DNA of 64,000 bases. It comes from Membranipora membranacea. Its lineage: Eukaryota; Bryozoa; Gymnolaemata; Cheilostomatida; Membraniporidae. The DNA is taken from the NCBI GenBank assembly GCA_914767715.1, contig OU612066.1:811001-875000 (forward strand), given 5' to 3'. Positions 11,270-23,872 of the stretch are shown here, piece by piece. Numbering within the stretch: the stretch's first letter is position 1; each line of letters opens with the position of its first letter. The position numbers and the translations under genes were made by a program. Under the pieces are notes generated by a model, which ran no database searches, was not told the DNA's origin, and worked only from the letters and a program-made list of their open reading frames with translations.

Positions 11270-14200
11270 GAAGAGACCAGCTGAATACTTACCTGGTATC
11301 ACTTATCTGTGTCTATATTCTATAGCTATAACTATTATATATATTATGTTATTACTAATATACTTTTATATTATATATATATTATATTACTAGAGTTATT
11401 GTGTGAAGTTCTTAAGCGATTACTTTGTTTACCCGGCACAGCTTATTTATCAGCCAAGTGCTAAGACATGTGATGTTAAATATATTTAGTTTGTGGTCAA
11501 TCAGTATTTTTTAGTTTAACATTTTTAAATTTTAATGATAATCCCTCGATAGTTTCAATGACTATTGGCTCACGTCAACTTATAATCTTTGTCTTAGAAG
11601 TTTTTTCATTTGGTGACTTCATCTCCACAGACTTAATTAGCCGGGTTATCGGATTTTACACAATATAGTTTTGTAGCACTCAACTCACTCTAGTAGAAAA
11701 TCTTTTGATTTGAAGGATAGTTCCTTTTTTGTCTAGAAATAGCATAAAGTATAAGGCGCGTTGGGGGGGGGGGAGGGGATTTACATTCATTAACTGCAGG
11801 TGCTATCTGTAGGTGTTAATTGTAGGTGTTTATTATCACTGAGTAGCCTTGAGTCACCAAACATTGTCACTAGCGTAATACTGAGCTCTTATCTCTAATC
11901 ATGTTCATATTTTAATCATTTTTATAATTTTATCACTGGTTCTGTTTTATAAATCATATAATTTTAGTTTTGTAACTTTGTCAGTTGGCTTGCCAATGTG
12001 GTGAGCAATAGCACCTATGTGTGAATTGTGCTAAATTACTGTTTACCATTGTTTATTCTTTTGTTCACCAGTTAGTATTGACTCATGCTATAGCTTAGCT
12101 TAGATACTGTGATCAGTCTAGTTGTGATGATCACAGGAGCTGCATGCCGACGTAATCGAAAATTTTATGCATCAGCTCTTTGAGCCTTTTCTGTCTTTTT
12201 AAAAGGTGTGTTATATTATTTTCTTGCTGCATATTTTCACAATATTATTTTCCATAAACACAACGGCTTGTTTTGGATAAATTACTGCTACTTGAAAGGA
12301 TCATTAATTCATGGAATATTTTTCTTGTGCTATTAATGCAATACATCGTCAATCGTTTGAAATGCTCAACACTGCTACCGTTATATTCGTCACGCTACTT
12401 GAGCTACATTATCTCCATGCCTGTATCTCTGCCGCTGCAAATATCTCTAAATGTTCCCGTACAACTTTCAGGCATCACTGGAGAATGGCATATTCTACAA
12501 GGCTCAGTGGCTAAACTAGACTCACTGTATATAGTATTAATATGTTATTATCAGCCCAGGCGATGATCGCGCATTCCCGCATTGTTATGTATTTGCATTG
12601 ATCACAATATTTTTGACTTTAATTTTTATTGGTTCGCACCGATATTTTGTATATTATTGCAAAATGTAATGTTGTAGTTTCTTCGATACGGTCTAAGAAA
12701 AATAAAGATCAGTAGAACTCAACCCCTCACACTTGATGGCTGATACAGTAACATTATGATTTTTTTCTAATTATGCCTTTGTTTTATTTTGTGACTGATA
12801 GTGATTATTATACATTATTTCAAAATGTGAAACAAAAAAACACTGGGCATAAATATTTCAGTCAAATTGAGATGATAACGAGTTGCAGCATTGTCGTCCT
12901 TTAAGGTCATGCCTCGCCTAGGATACTAACTTGAGATCTACTGGTCCGATTTCCTTGACTTTTCATTCTAATTGAAGCTATTCCATGTTTAGCAATTTCC
13001 AAACCCTCATTTGTCTTTAATTTAATTTCTTATGTATGTGATGGCAATATGTGAAATTTAAGCCACCGCTGCCCATACAAAAGAATAGGAGCTGTCAATA
13101 ACTGGGAGCATCTGGCTCAGACGCCTCACAACCATCTATCGTATCAAGCCAGGATTGGCAGCGCAAAGTAGTCCCAATAAAATTAATTTGTGATAATTAA
13201 TCCTAGGAACAAGCCTTGACATGAATTTCAAGTACTAGAGAAGGAAAGTTCTATAATAACAGACAGGAATTAATAAGCCAGCTTGTGAACAGTTGTAAAA
13301 TGCACCAAAATGACTGGATTTTAGAGACTTATATTACTACGCCAAATCTGGTGCAGAAATATATCATGCACAAATCCATAAATGGTTGGATTATCCTCTG
13401 TATTCATGATGCATATATTTCAATTCGAGTAGAGATTTTGATACGGATCTTGGGAATATACAAAAAGGATATGTTTGTAGGGAGTTCCCATGCAATTGTT
13501 CACTCAATATATATTTTATTTGAAGATAGCCTGGCAAAAACAATATTGCGTTTACAGCCTGCCTCTGGAAAACTGCATGATGGGCATTTTTTTTATACCT
13601 CTTCTCCAACACGAAAATTTTATTTGGTTCAAAATAAATGCGTAGTGCCCTCACCAAGACTTTGGAGGATGCCCCTTGTAAGAATCTACAACAAAGTGGT
13701 ACCTAGTATGTTATTATCAAATTATACGCTTGCCAATTATGTAAAAAAATACCTAAACTGCGATTCTCGTTTATGGCTTCCAAAAAATCTATCATGCTGC
13801 TGCAAAAGTAATTAAAAACCCAACTTAGCACTCACAAATTTCTAATCTGAACCCTCGCTGAACTTCTGCCTCTAAATATGGACCAAAATTAAAGGGGTTT
13901 ACAGGTCAACCTGCACCTAACACAACAGGATTACGGTCATTTTTTACCACTTAGTATTCAAAACATCAAAACATAAAAGATCAAGTGAACGTCATCTGGC
14001 TCTATCGATTCAGTTATGTGTAGAAAACCATAGAGTCAAGATGTGAAAACCAATATTAACTAGGAATACACCAGAGGTATGTCAATTTTAATTTTTAATT
14101 CTGATTTAAACTGTAATTTTTCAATGGTATACATAATTTGAAGCTTATTGTTTTATAACTACATTGTAAATGAATATTCTTGGAAAAACCATTTTAATTT

Positions 14201-14689
14201 CGTATTTGATAATTTGATCATAATTTGATTAGTGTTACTCATGTTTTTTAAACAATTACAGGTTTCACGGACTTTAAATGGAATATCAAATATTATGGAT
14301 AACAGACAAAATAAAGAAATCGTAGTTCAGTGAACTTTGTCTAGATAATTCTAGTTATAAGAGTTCTACACCTAACCCAAACGGCTAAAGTTCATAAATA
14401 ACTTTACACCCCTAGCAGGAAAAATAATGCGGTCTCAGCACTGTCTTCACATATTTATACTTCTCGTTTTGTACAACAAAGGGGCATTTCAGTCAAAAAT
14501 TTGACTGGTTTAGGAGTAAGATAATTCAAAATTTCCAACTGGCACATCAATTTTTTTTCATCAATACTGGTCAGCACTCGGCTAGTGAGGGCACTTGGGT
14601 AATCACATTTCTCCACCTTGGACAGCAATTGACACAGCTCACTTTCTTTATAGCATTGTCAACACTTGTGGTTTAGCTATCAGTATGTG

Positions 14690-15000
14690 AATTTGAATGC
14701 CGATTTTTTTCAAGTCAATTCAAGCATTGAACATTATTGTTGTTATGGCTGGATGATATAAGGGTAGTCTTTATGTATTAACTGCATTTTTTGCTCCAAG
14801 AACTTGCAATGTGTTTCAATATGGACGTTAGTGACGATAGGTTTTGACATGTTGCTGAAATTCAGTGACGCGTCATGACGTCACGTCATGGCGTAACGTC
14901 ATGGCGTAACGTCGTCAAATTTTGGGTTTAGACTTCTTTGATCATGTGGATTGAAAAACCCCAAAAAAAATTTTGGTGAGGCATGACCTTAAGGCTATCT
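14690..15000 (+). repeat. Dispersed repeat family A, copy 2
   Basis: It aligns with 300-640. The central block holds several overlapping CRE-like palindromes (TGACGCGTCA and TGACGTCA) plus a local duplication of CATGGCGTAACGT. It ends with GGCATGACCTTAAG. It lacks the 35-bp hairpin found in copy 1. Confidence 0.7.
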
Positions 15001-16555
15001 ATTATGATCTTGGCTCAAAGTGTATCATTTCCTATTGGTGATGTTTCAATGGGTATTGTGCTGTCTGCAAAATCGGCTAGTGTAATGGCTATTTATGTGG
15101 CGGTATTGAGCTCCCATCATATAGATCAGATAAGTTGTCCCTCCTGTCTCGTCCAGCTGTAATCTGTACCAGAGTAAGGATTCTGTCCAGTTGACAATAT
15201 GCTGGCTCACACGGGGCATTATCCATTGATAAGCTGTTGTTTTATGGTTTACTTTGTTAAAAACCCTACTTAAGTTATATGTTTTTTTTGTCAAGGCTTT
15301 CTGCGTTCACACAGCTGTGTTTCTCCCCAGCCGAATTATTATCTGTTTGCAACACTTATATTATACGGATGAGAGGAACTTATTTGACCCTGATCAAGCG
15401 CTACTTCTGTTTTGTTGCTGGAACGCATTTCTCATCTTGAAATTGATCCACACGTTCAGAATCTAATATAGCTGTCCCTTGTAAACTTTTATGAAGCAGC
15501 TTGCCTGAGCCTTCACACTGATCACGTGATTTACTACTGCATGTATATCTCTGATCAATAGAGAGTGATGATGATGAACTCTTTATTGATAAAATAATAC
15601 ACGAAAAAAAAATGCCCCTTTTTTCAGGCAAAGATGAAAGGATAATATTCGAGAATGTATAAAAATACAATCTACAGGAAAATTGTTTTCTTTACAGTTT
15701 TTACAAGTAATAATGAAATACAGTTTGAGGCTTGAAAATAAAAATTATATCATGATTATTTGAGTGGCAATAATTTGAGATTGTAATGTCTGTGATTGTC
15801 CTCCGTATTATCTGAGATCTGTGTCTGCAGCGCTGGTCTCCAATCCACATACATCAGACGGCCCTAGTCGCCGCAATACCAAACCTTGAGCACCAGTTTG
15901 TAACTATAGGCTATGGCTTTGCCAGTTACTCCCTAGTGGAGGTATAGCCTTGTTACAGCCTGGCGATGGCTGTCATCTGAACTGGGTAGTCAGAACATCA
16001 GTCTCCTAGTGAGATTTAGGAACAAAATAACTGATTCCCAGTTGTCCATGGAGGGGTTAGTATGGGCTCTGGCGGTACCATAGTCCACACACATGTACAA
16101 GTAGTGATACGCTATTTCTTCATCTGCTTAACAGGTGCATACTGGGGTGTATGTTAGGTTTATTCTGTACTGGAATGAAATGGGCCTGCTGTGGCCGGTG
16201 AGTAGTTCACATAATGCTCCAACCTAGTTTCTTTTGTTGTTCATAGGCAGTGGGTTGTGGAACAAATGTTTTGGCTCCATAGTTGGGATTAGGCCATATG
16301 GGCATATCCCGTTTGTGAGTTGTGCACTCCATTGGCGTGTTCATTCTGTAATTATGCATTTGTTGATCTTACACCTCGTAAGATCCGATTGTTGTAGATC
16401 ATTTGTTTTTGTTGTCCGATTGACTATTTTCTTTATGTCCGGCTGGAACTTCAAGGTGAGCGAGCTATGCGGTGTGTCTGTGAGCATGGATATATGGATA
16501 TATTATAATACCTGTATGGACAAGGCCTAGCTTAATTAAGTATTATTATTATTAT

Positions 16556-16640
16556 AAGTAATTAGTAATTAGTAATTAGTAATTAGTAATTAGTAATTAG
16601 TAATTAGTAATTAGTAATTAGTAATCAGTAATTAGTATTT
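16556..16640. repeat. AGTAATT heptanucleotide microsatellite
   Basis: About 12 tandem copies of a 7-bp unit (AGTAATT) with one interruption (AATCAGT), followed by degenerate ATTATT runs. It lies about 90 bases upstream of the PAN-domain gene model. Confidence 0.95.
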
Positions 16641-16730
16641 ACTATTTATTATTTATTATTAGTATTAGTAGTGACACAATTTCACTTGGCAGGTTTGGAT
16701 CAATGCGGAGTGACCCTTCAGTTTCTCGCC

Positions 16731-18059
16731 ATGGTTATATCCTACATGGCATTGTCTCTTTCTTATAATTTTTTCATGGAACAAGGTATAGTATTTGATA
16801 GAAAAAGAGTCATTCCTGGGAGAAAGAAGTGGATAGAAGATTCAAAACTTGAGGAGATCTCATGCAACTATATCAGATATTATGAAAATTCCTATAGAAT
16901 TATTCCAATGCTTTGTTGCAGCATTAAAAAAAATAACAGATTTAAATCCATAGGATTATTATTCCCTATGTAATAAAGTTATAAAAAAAAGAGAATTAAA
17001 TATAATAAATCTTAGTTCAAATCATTGACCGCCCAGTTATTGGATACACTGTCCTCAGAATCATCTTGTGATAGAGGGGCGAGACCTCATAGCAATTATC
17101 TCTTTCTCTGATGGAGGTCTTCGTTACTACAACTGGCCTTGAGAAGTAGCAAAAATGCTTGCCTGATTCATATAAATAATAAGATAATTGGTTATTGACT
17201 AAGTGTTGAAGCTGTTCGTCCCGCCTAGACTGTTATCCTAATCATTCATGAAATGCGTAATAAAATCAGTGACCATAGAAACGACAATAAATACTCAGTG
17301 GTTGGCAGGAATAAGATGAATTACCGATAATAAGCCTAGAATTGATATTTTAATATTACATTTTGATGCAGTGGGAGGTTACGCTTTGTCCCAGTTAACA
17401 GAGGCTCGTGTAGCTTGGTTTAATGTGTGGAGCTATGAGATGCCTCTCCAACAGCTCAATGCCCTTACTTGTGCATCTGATGGTGATGTCATCACTCAGC
17501 TTGATATGCAGTTTGGAGGATCTAGTGAATTCACATATGAGACGTTCAGCTGCGAGGGTAAGATTATTACAAATATGCTATGTATCATAAACATTCACAA
17601 TATTATAGACATTTGATACACACAGACTTTATTAGAGAAAAAATTTCACCAAAACAAAACAGCAGACAAGGAGTTGAAAGCAGAAACCAAAGCCCTGTAT
17701 GCCGAGGTAAAACCTTTTTTTGCGTATGATGTGATCTCATCTTATATTTTATACTTGCAGTAGTATCAGAACTTCCAAGAAATTTGGACGACTCAAAACA
17801 GAGCAAGACAATGTGCAAGCGAGTTGGAGCCAAATTGTCGGGTTACGCATTTCGTAGTATCTCCACCAAACAGGCGTCTACGTGTGTGCTGGCATGTACA
17901 GCAAGAAGGGACTGTCAATCTGTTAACTGTAATGTCTTGTCCAAGCAGTGTGAGCTTGTTAGTCTCGATCATACCAGCTACTTAGCATATGCTGGTAACT
18001 TTGATGATCAGCTGGATCAATTTAATCTGTTCTTTAGCAATCGGTACTGTATTACCTAA
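16731..18059 (+). CDS. Small protein with PAN/apple-like cysteine domain
   Basis: Proposed exons: 16731-16785 (ATG; short hydrophobic N-terminus MVISYMALSLS, a weak signal-peptide candidate), 17372-17557 and 17761-18059 (stop TAA 18057). The phases agree throughout (1 then 1). The last exon has a cysteine pattern (CKRVG, STCVLACTARRDC, NCNVLSKQC) that resembles PAN/apple modules, which mediate protein or carbohydrate binding on secreted proteins. The middle exon has two cysteines and no domain I recognise. The first exon is the least certain; other 5' exons with a phase-1 donor are possible. A secreted or cell-surface adhesion role is inference. Confidence 0.5.
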
Positions 18060-19403
18060 TTTATTGATAAAGTGTTTCAGTAGATGTCGACAAACGCAAA
18101 TTCCTGCAAATCAGGGAAAAACTATCTAACTGATTATTAAGGAGGTGATGAGTTTAGAAGGATCCAAGAGTTGTCTTCTCTGTATTAAAATCGGGACAAC
18201 TCCTGCCTTTCATCCAGCATAGTTTATACAGCCAATTATTCACCAATACTCTCACTGACACATTTTACTCTATTGACATAACTTGAACATAAATACTCAA
18301 ATGATTGTTTCATTGATTTGCTACTAAACGCATGACTGTTTTTAAATCTATCCTCATTAAATGATATTATTTTTGAACAAAGCAACAAGAGGCATTCTAT
18401 AAAAACAGCTGATGCTTCAACACGCCCTTTTTTAAATCACATTTTCAGAAATCATTGTTTTAAGACTTATTATTAATTTCTGCTCTTAGATATTTTTCAC
18501 CAGACATTATAAGCATTCACATTTATCAACACAATGATATCAGAAGCAACAATTAAAAACTTAAATGTAAACTTAACAGTGTTTAGCTGCCACACTTCAA
18601 ATGAAAATACAAGCAAAAGCATTCAAATTATTTTTAAACACATTACCATCGACATTTTGAGCTATTATTTCTTTGATCAACTGGTATACATTTCATCTAT
18701 TATTTATTTAATACATGCCATACTTTCCAAGTCTCCCTATTTGGGTGGGACCCTCCAGATTTCCACACCCACTTTTGCCCGCTTCCCACTTTTTGAAATT
18801 CTCACCATTTCCTCCAGATTTGAGAGAAAACAGCCCTTTCGCAATATTTTTAGTAACCATCCAAGCACTTGTCGATGAGTTACTGTATGTCCCAGGGGCC
18901 CATGTATTGATGGTAAGTGTTTAAAGTGAATTTCACCTCAGTTTGATATTTTAGTACTAGTACAAAGTACAAACAAGAAATTATTTGGGATCAAATATGC
19001 GTTTTTAGCCCTTCCTCGTGGCTAGATACGCTCTTGGAGCATCAGCGGCCGGGCTCCATCCCGGCCCCTGTTAGGGGGTCACACCGCCCTCTAACCGCAG
19101 GTGGATCGCTCGGTTGTTCTGCAACCTCGAAGCACCTCGAAGCGTCGCAGTATCGCTGTAAATTGAAATCTCCCACTTTTGAACCTAGGTTACTTGGCAA
19201 GTATATACATGCTATTGACAATGGATTGTTTTGCTGATTCAACATGAACAGCATCATTAGAAAAAAAACTGAATATTGAAGACCCAGGTAGTCAAAAACA
19301 GTAAGTAAGAAGTAGATGATTGATGAACTGTGAGAAGATGACAAATAATATCAGTAGCTGGAACATTGTTGTGTCTTTTGTCAGGTAATGTGTGAGTCAG
19401 ACT
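18060..19403. other. Intergenic region between PAN-like gene and CAP gene
   Basis: No supported coding exon. A tRNA-like SINE remnant lies at about 19015-19180. The rest is AT-rich unique-looking sequence. Confidence 0.5.
19015..19180 (+). repeat. tRNA-like SINE remnant
   Basis: A tRNA-like A-box stretch (GTGGCTAGATACGCTCTTGG) is followed by a B-box-like GGGCTCCATCCC in a GGCCGGG...CCCGGCC stem. A GC-rich body follows, much richer in GC than its surroundings. Arms do not form a full cloverleaf. Best read as a SINE copy. Confidence 0.35.
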
Positions 19404-21829
19404 CTACAGGTAAGTTTGAGTTCTCTTGTTTTCTCTTCTAGACATCTCACCCTGTCTCATGAATGGCTTCTGTCCAATCCTGTTACCACTACAAGTAAAG
19501 GTTCAATCAAATAATAAGGAACTTCAGTAAGTTTCATTGATTATATATTATATGGTCAATAAAACTTATTGAAGTTCCTTTATACTGGGGTGGGGGGGGG
19601 GCTCTGTCATACTTATATATTCATTTATTATCTCTTATCCTATCATTTTATTGACAATGAAATAAAAGTGTATGAATCCTTATATTTTTATTGCAATAAT
19701 TACAATGACTTCTCATCAGAAAGTAACTCGACTGAGATGTGAATTTGTCTGATAGATGTACTCAGTTATCTCCCCAGTATGACATAAAATATTGATCATG
19801 TACTTACGCAGGGTTGTAGTTACACACAGAGATGGTGAATGAGTCTCGGCCTGAACCACAGTCCTTCCAAGCACAGCCTACTTGTGTAGTTTTATCCCAG
19901 GCCATCTGTGTGAAATGTCCAATCTGGAAAAGATTAGTCCATGTGACAGCGGGAGTTGCGTTCAAGTTGTATTGATCAATCTCATTCCACCAGCTGTTCA
20001 AGATGGCCTCCCAACTATTGCTGCCTGCTGGAAAACTCCAGTACAGATTCTCACCTACGAAATGTTACACAAAGTGTCAAAGACAAGAGATGGCGTTTGA
20101 GTTTGAATATTTATCTTCCACAATAAGCTTTGATAACAAATTCTGGATGTTAATTTACTGTCGCACACAGAATATTTCATATTGGTCTTGTAATCTCTAT
20201 GCCATAACTATTTCATAAATATGTCACATCCAAATCATATCCATCTCATCTCAAAAACTTTTTATGTCAAACAGTTTCACAAATTTCTTCTGGTATTTCA
20301 TCAGCATTTTGGGTCACAACTAGCAACCATGAAAATTCATGTATGAGCTTGACAGTGTATAGAAGTAGGCCAGACAAAGCTTTTAATCGAGTATACCGTA
20401 GCTTCCTTGGCTATGCTTGAATTGGCATCTATCAGCCCAGCTCTGCGCAGTTCTCGCCAAGCTATCATCCCACATCTATGAACAAAAGGTCAGTCTATAA
20501 GAACATAGTAATAATGACAGATAATGTCCAGTAGTATCCATGACTGTACGTTTTATTCTTGGTTGGGTTTGTTATTATCGTCATAGCAGTTCCCTTTAGA
20601 TGTTGTAACTCTCTGCAGTTACCATTTATAAGCATTTTTGACAGAATTAGAGGGAGTTCCTTGGCTCCAGCAATAGCTCCTCAATATTTTATCCTCACCG
20701 TAGTTACAAACTATTTTTACCGAATTCTCTCTCAACCTTGTACCTGGTTCTCAACCCTTCTTTCTATGACTTTTCTTTAAAGTAAGTTTAGGGAACTCAC
20801 CATATGAGGCATATAGGCGGCTGGAAGAGTACTTCTCAGATCATTGTGATGTTTCTCTATTAATTTTGAGGTTTGATCGCCCACAGCATCTAAATAAAAC
20901 ATCATAAGTGGCATAAGTGTAACAAAACTTTACACTGTGAGCTGAGGAGTAAGGAATATTAACCAGAAAATAGATTGCTATTGAACTATGGGACAAGAGA
21001 ACACAACTCTGAGTAGTGAATAGCGGGCATGCTAATAAACGCCATCAACCCATTCTATTTGGGGATGGTGAGATGGCGCAATAGGTTAGCATGCTTGCTA
21101 TTCACCTCCAGGCGATTAGTCCCGCAAGAGCTGTGGGCTCGAATCTCATTGGGGGAGCTTTCAAGGTTGATTGTGTTATATCTGTAAAATGTAACCACAT
21201 TGACATTTGATTATACTGGTCCTGATGAGATATTGCTAGGCAACCATTCCCTTTCAATCAAAGATCAGGTGCCTAGCATTTTTAAATTATAGATGCTTTG
21301 TCATTGATGTTTTTTTGCCACATGTTAACAATGAATTGAGGTCCCTGTCAGTTGAGCTCGTGGAATAGAGAATAATAGAAGCATAATCAAAAGCCTGCGC
21401 TTTCCCTTATTTCCATCTCACCATCCAACTCACAAGCACTCTTCTACATTAACCATAAGTCATAAGATCTTAGAACACAACTTACAGTAAAATACATGAA
21501 GAGTACATCGGCATTAAAGTAACACCCCACAGCTATCCGTGAACACTCTAATCTCCTTAGAGCAATCGTTCCAGCCCCCAGCACCCTCAGGTGATACCTC
21601 TTCTCAGAAAATATTTTGCCATTGAACTCAATATTAAATATTATACAAGTTAATAAAAAAGCAGGCAAACTGATTTTACAAAAACACTAATTATTTTATT
21701 CCCCATTATCTCGGCCAAGAAGTTTATCATCCTAGCCTCAAATATACAGAGTTAATAGTTTACACACTAACCTGCATGGGACATGAAGCTCACTGCTACA
21801 AGTAATACTCTGATATACAGAGCTGTCAT
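19404..21829 (-). CDS. Secreted CAP (SCP/TAPS, PR-1-like) protein, minus-strand copy
   Basis: Five exons on the minus strand: 21829-21772, 20889-20801, 20475-20397, 20054-19808, 19488-19404; total 558 nt, 185 codons plus stop. The N-terminus MTALYIRVLLVAVSFMSHA is a clear signal peptide. The CAP fold is shown by HHNDLRS (helix with the first His), GENLYW, GHFTQMAWDKTT (CAP1 motif with intact His) and ISVCNYNPAGN (CAP2 motif). The protein ends RRENKRTQTYL. CAP proteins are extracellular, with roles in defence, venom and sterol or lipid binding. It pairs head to head with the plus-strand copy at 24744-26934, sharing exons of exactly 58, 89, 79 and 247 nt. A TATA box lies about 80 bases upstream of the ATG. 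Confidence 0.93.
21065..21175 (+). repeat. tRNA-derived SINE-like element inside CAP intron 1
   Basis: The A-box-like TGGCGCAATAGGTTAGCA and B-box-like GGGCTCGAATCTC are spaced as in a tRNA. The intervening arms and acceptor strand do not pair well, and no CCA-proximal stem is present, so this reads as a SINE head. It lies within intron 1 of the minus CAP gene in opposite orientation. Confidence 0.4.
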
Positions 21830-21910
21830 CGTTATACTGATGATAAGTTAGTCTGTAGATATGTGTAGTGTTACTCTGTGGTTCTGTGACACGATAGATC
21901 TGTGTTCTCT

Positions 21911-21919
21911 TTTTATATA
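21911..21919 (-). promoter_or_regulatory. TATA box of minus-strand CAP gene
   Basis: TATATAAAA on the minus strand is about 80 bases from the start codon. The motif and the following AGAGAACACAGAT are conserved in the plus-strand duplicate at 23865-23885, which supports it as the core promoter. Confidence 0.6.
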
Positions 21920-21955
21920 CCAGTCTCTCAGTCTGTCCAGAATCAGGTCCAGCTA

Positions 21956-22096
21956 GAACAATGGATTGGGGTAAGGCAATCAAGCAAAAAATACAGGTAC
22001 CAAACACCAGCTGTAGCTGGGCATATATGCCCAGCTACACCTGGTGTTCGGTATCTGTGCTTTTTTGCTAGATATCTTAACCCCAATCTATTGTTC
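21956..22096. mobile_element. Palindromic MITE upstream of CAP minus promoter
   Basis: A 141-bp near-perfect palindrome is centred on GGGCATATATGCCC with arms of about 70 bp. The outer ends are GAACAATGGATTGGGG and its complement. There is no coding capacity. It sits about 40 bases upstream of the minus CAP gene's TATA box, so it may affect the promoter. Confidence 0.85.
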
Positions 22097-22719
22097 ATAT
22101 GTATGGTTAGGTTATGATAGTGATCGTATTGATTCCCACATGGAGACACCACAATTTAATTTTAATTGCCAACTTTGGCTGTGGGTTCAAATATGTACAA
22201 CAAGAATGAGAATAAGAAATATGCAGTTAGGTCTCCTTTTTGTGGTATACCAACAGCTAATAGCTGCTTAATACATAACACAGCTCAATTCCCCCATATT
22301 GTGTAAATTATTGATAACCATGCAAAAAATTGTAATAAAAATCGATATTAGGCAATAACCTGCAGCGCTGAAATTAGTCACTACTGCTGGTGCTGATCTA
22401 GCCTGTATCTTGAGCCACGCATAATCTAATCTAGTCCACAACCTTTGAAAGCTGACTAAGAGGTCTGACTACGTAGGGATAACCTCTAATGAAACAATAG
22501 GAATAGTCAGAAGTGGTGATGATAGCTAAGAACATAACTACATGTCTACCTGTCCTCACTATGTCACCATCCTGTTTTTTACATCATCATTGTCTTTTTT
22601 ACATCACCATGGTTTTTATTACATAAACATTGTCTAAACTATATCACAATAACACTGTTTGGTAAGGTCAAGGAGTGAGAAACCTATCTCCTTGGTCTGG
22701 TGAACGTAATGAAGGAGGT

Positions 22720-22960
22720 AATGTAGGAGGTAGCTCAGTTGGTTAGAGCGCCGTCCCTTCAGAATGCAAATGTTGAAGGTCGTGGGTTCGAATCCCACTG
22801 AAGTCTACTGACTGCTGGGGTTTGGTTGGACCCCCAGGTGTGCTCCGACCTGCCTGCAAACTGAGAGCAAATGGGCGCAGATATTGCAGCCTAGCCCCTA
22901 GCCTAAGGCAACTAGTATTTCGCCTCCCATGCTTCGGGATGTGGCATGTGATATGTCATC
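22720..22960 (+). repeat. tRNA-derived SINE
   Basis: It begins with a well preserved tRNA-like head: A-box TAGCTCAGTTGGTTAGAGC and B-box GGTTCGAATCC with a paired T-arm (GTGGG/CCCAC). The 5' strand (GTAGGAG) does not pair with the 3' strand (TGAAGTC), so no acceptor stem forms and a functional tRNA is unlikely. A GC-rich body follows, as in SINEs. Of the tRNA-like pieces in this window it has the most intact pol III promoter boxes. Confidence 0.6.
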
Positions 22961-23064
22961 TGATTTTAATCAACCTAATCAACATGCTTGTTGATGGAAG
23001 CTTTGAAAAAACATCAAACACATTGATTGTTGCATAATTTGAGATCAAAATGCCTATAACGAGG

Positions 23065-23181
23065 TAATTTAAGTGCTCAAACGGTGCAAGATGCTGGTAG
23101 AGGCATTTCATTATCAACCAGAAAGTGGTTGATAATGAAATGCCTCTACCAGCATCTTGCACCGTTTGAGCACTTAAACTA
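23065..23181. mobile_element. 117-bp perfect hairpin element with 9-bp target duplication
   Basis: Perfect 53-bp inverted arms (23068-23120 and 23126-23178) enclose a 5-base loop. ATAACGAGG flanks it on both sides (23056-23064 and 23182-23190). The perfect arm identity implies recent insertion or gene conversion between arms. It is non-coding. Confidence 0.9.
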
Positions 23182-23864
23182 ATAACGAGGATATTGTCAT
23201 TGTAGATTTGAAGTTTGAAGCTTGTTAACCGCCTAATTCTAATATCAATCTTGTAATAGCAGCGAACGTAGGGCTCATAAATAAACTGAGATAAAAGGAG
23301 TCTGAGCTGCATTAGTTGAAAAACTGCCAAATAAAAAAAAAAAAAAGTGTTTAGTCTCTTGATCGTTCTATACTCTTTGATGGCTGGTATCCATCTATCT
23401 TTGCTCTCCAAGCAGATGGGGCGAACATTGCTGCACTGAAACAAGGGAGAGTTGGCAGCCTGCCAGGTTGCGCGACGCCGTAAACACACCAATTATGCCA
23501 AAATATCGATGCTGACAAAATGCACTGAGGTATCGATGAGACTGATTAAAATCCCTTCTCTTAGTCACCTCTCATTGGTCGGCATTCTGAGTGAATTTTA
23601 TACCCTGAATCATTAAATCTTTGACATATAGGTAGGCCCTGGTAGGGTCGAATGATCTTGAGCTCCATGTTATTTTATTGGGAATTGCTGTTTTATTTCT
23701 TCAGCATTGACACATATTGGGAACTCCCTCTTTCCCCGCTAAGAAAAACTGCTCTGCCACTGGTTTAGCTTATCACAGCCATTGGAATCGGATTTTTTCA
23801 ACATTGTTTAATCCTTCATATCTATTGTTCTTGTTCATGACATATTACTAGATAGACAGACTTT

Positions 23865-23872
23865 TATATAAA
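23865..23872 (+). promoter_or_regulatory. Ancestral TATA box of plus-strand CAP gene
   Basis: TATATAAA followed by GAGAGAACACAGATGTATCG matches the minus-copy promoter. Here it is about 870 bases from the ATG instead of about 80, because a block of about 790 bases intervenes. Either the 5' UTR is now long or interrupted by an intron, or another promoter is used. Confidence 0.5.

Larger units (their letters stand above)
11270..16730. other. Repeat-rich intergenic region
   Basis: I find no supported gene. A 176-codon ORF at 13285-13815 has no recognisable domain, no splice context and unusual composition (many I, Y, K). Features present: a G-run at about 11764-11779, an inverse copy of the family A terminus at about 12903-12918 (AAGGTCATGCC), family A copy 2 at 14690-15000, and a 7-bp microsatellite at 16556-16640. 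Confidence 0.5.

Noticed and set aside
13285-13815. 176-codon ORF as a gene
   Set aside because: No recognisable domain, no splice or promoter context, and composition of random AT-rich translation.
16234-16530. 98-codon ORF upstream of the PAN-like gene
   Set aside because: No domain and no donor that joins in phase to the supported exons.
22720-22805. Functional tRNA gene
   Set aside because: A- and B-boxes and T-arm are good, but 5' and 3' acceptor strands do not pair and the anticodon arm has an oversized loop; a SINE head fits better.
22956-23492. 178-codon minus-strand ORF
   Set aside because: It runs through a perfect hairpin element and has no domain; an accidental open frame.
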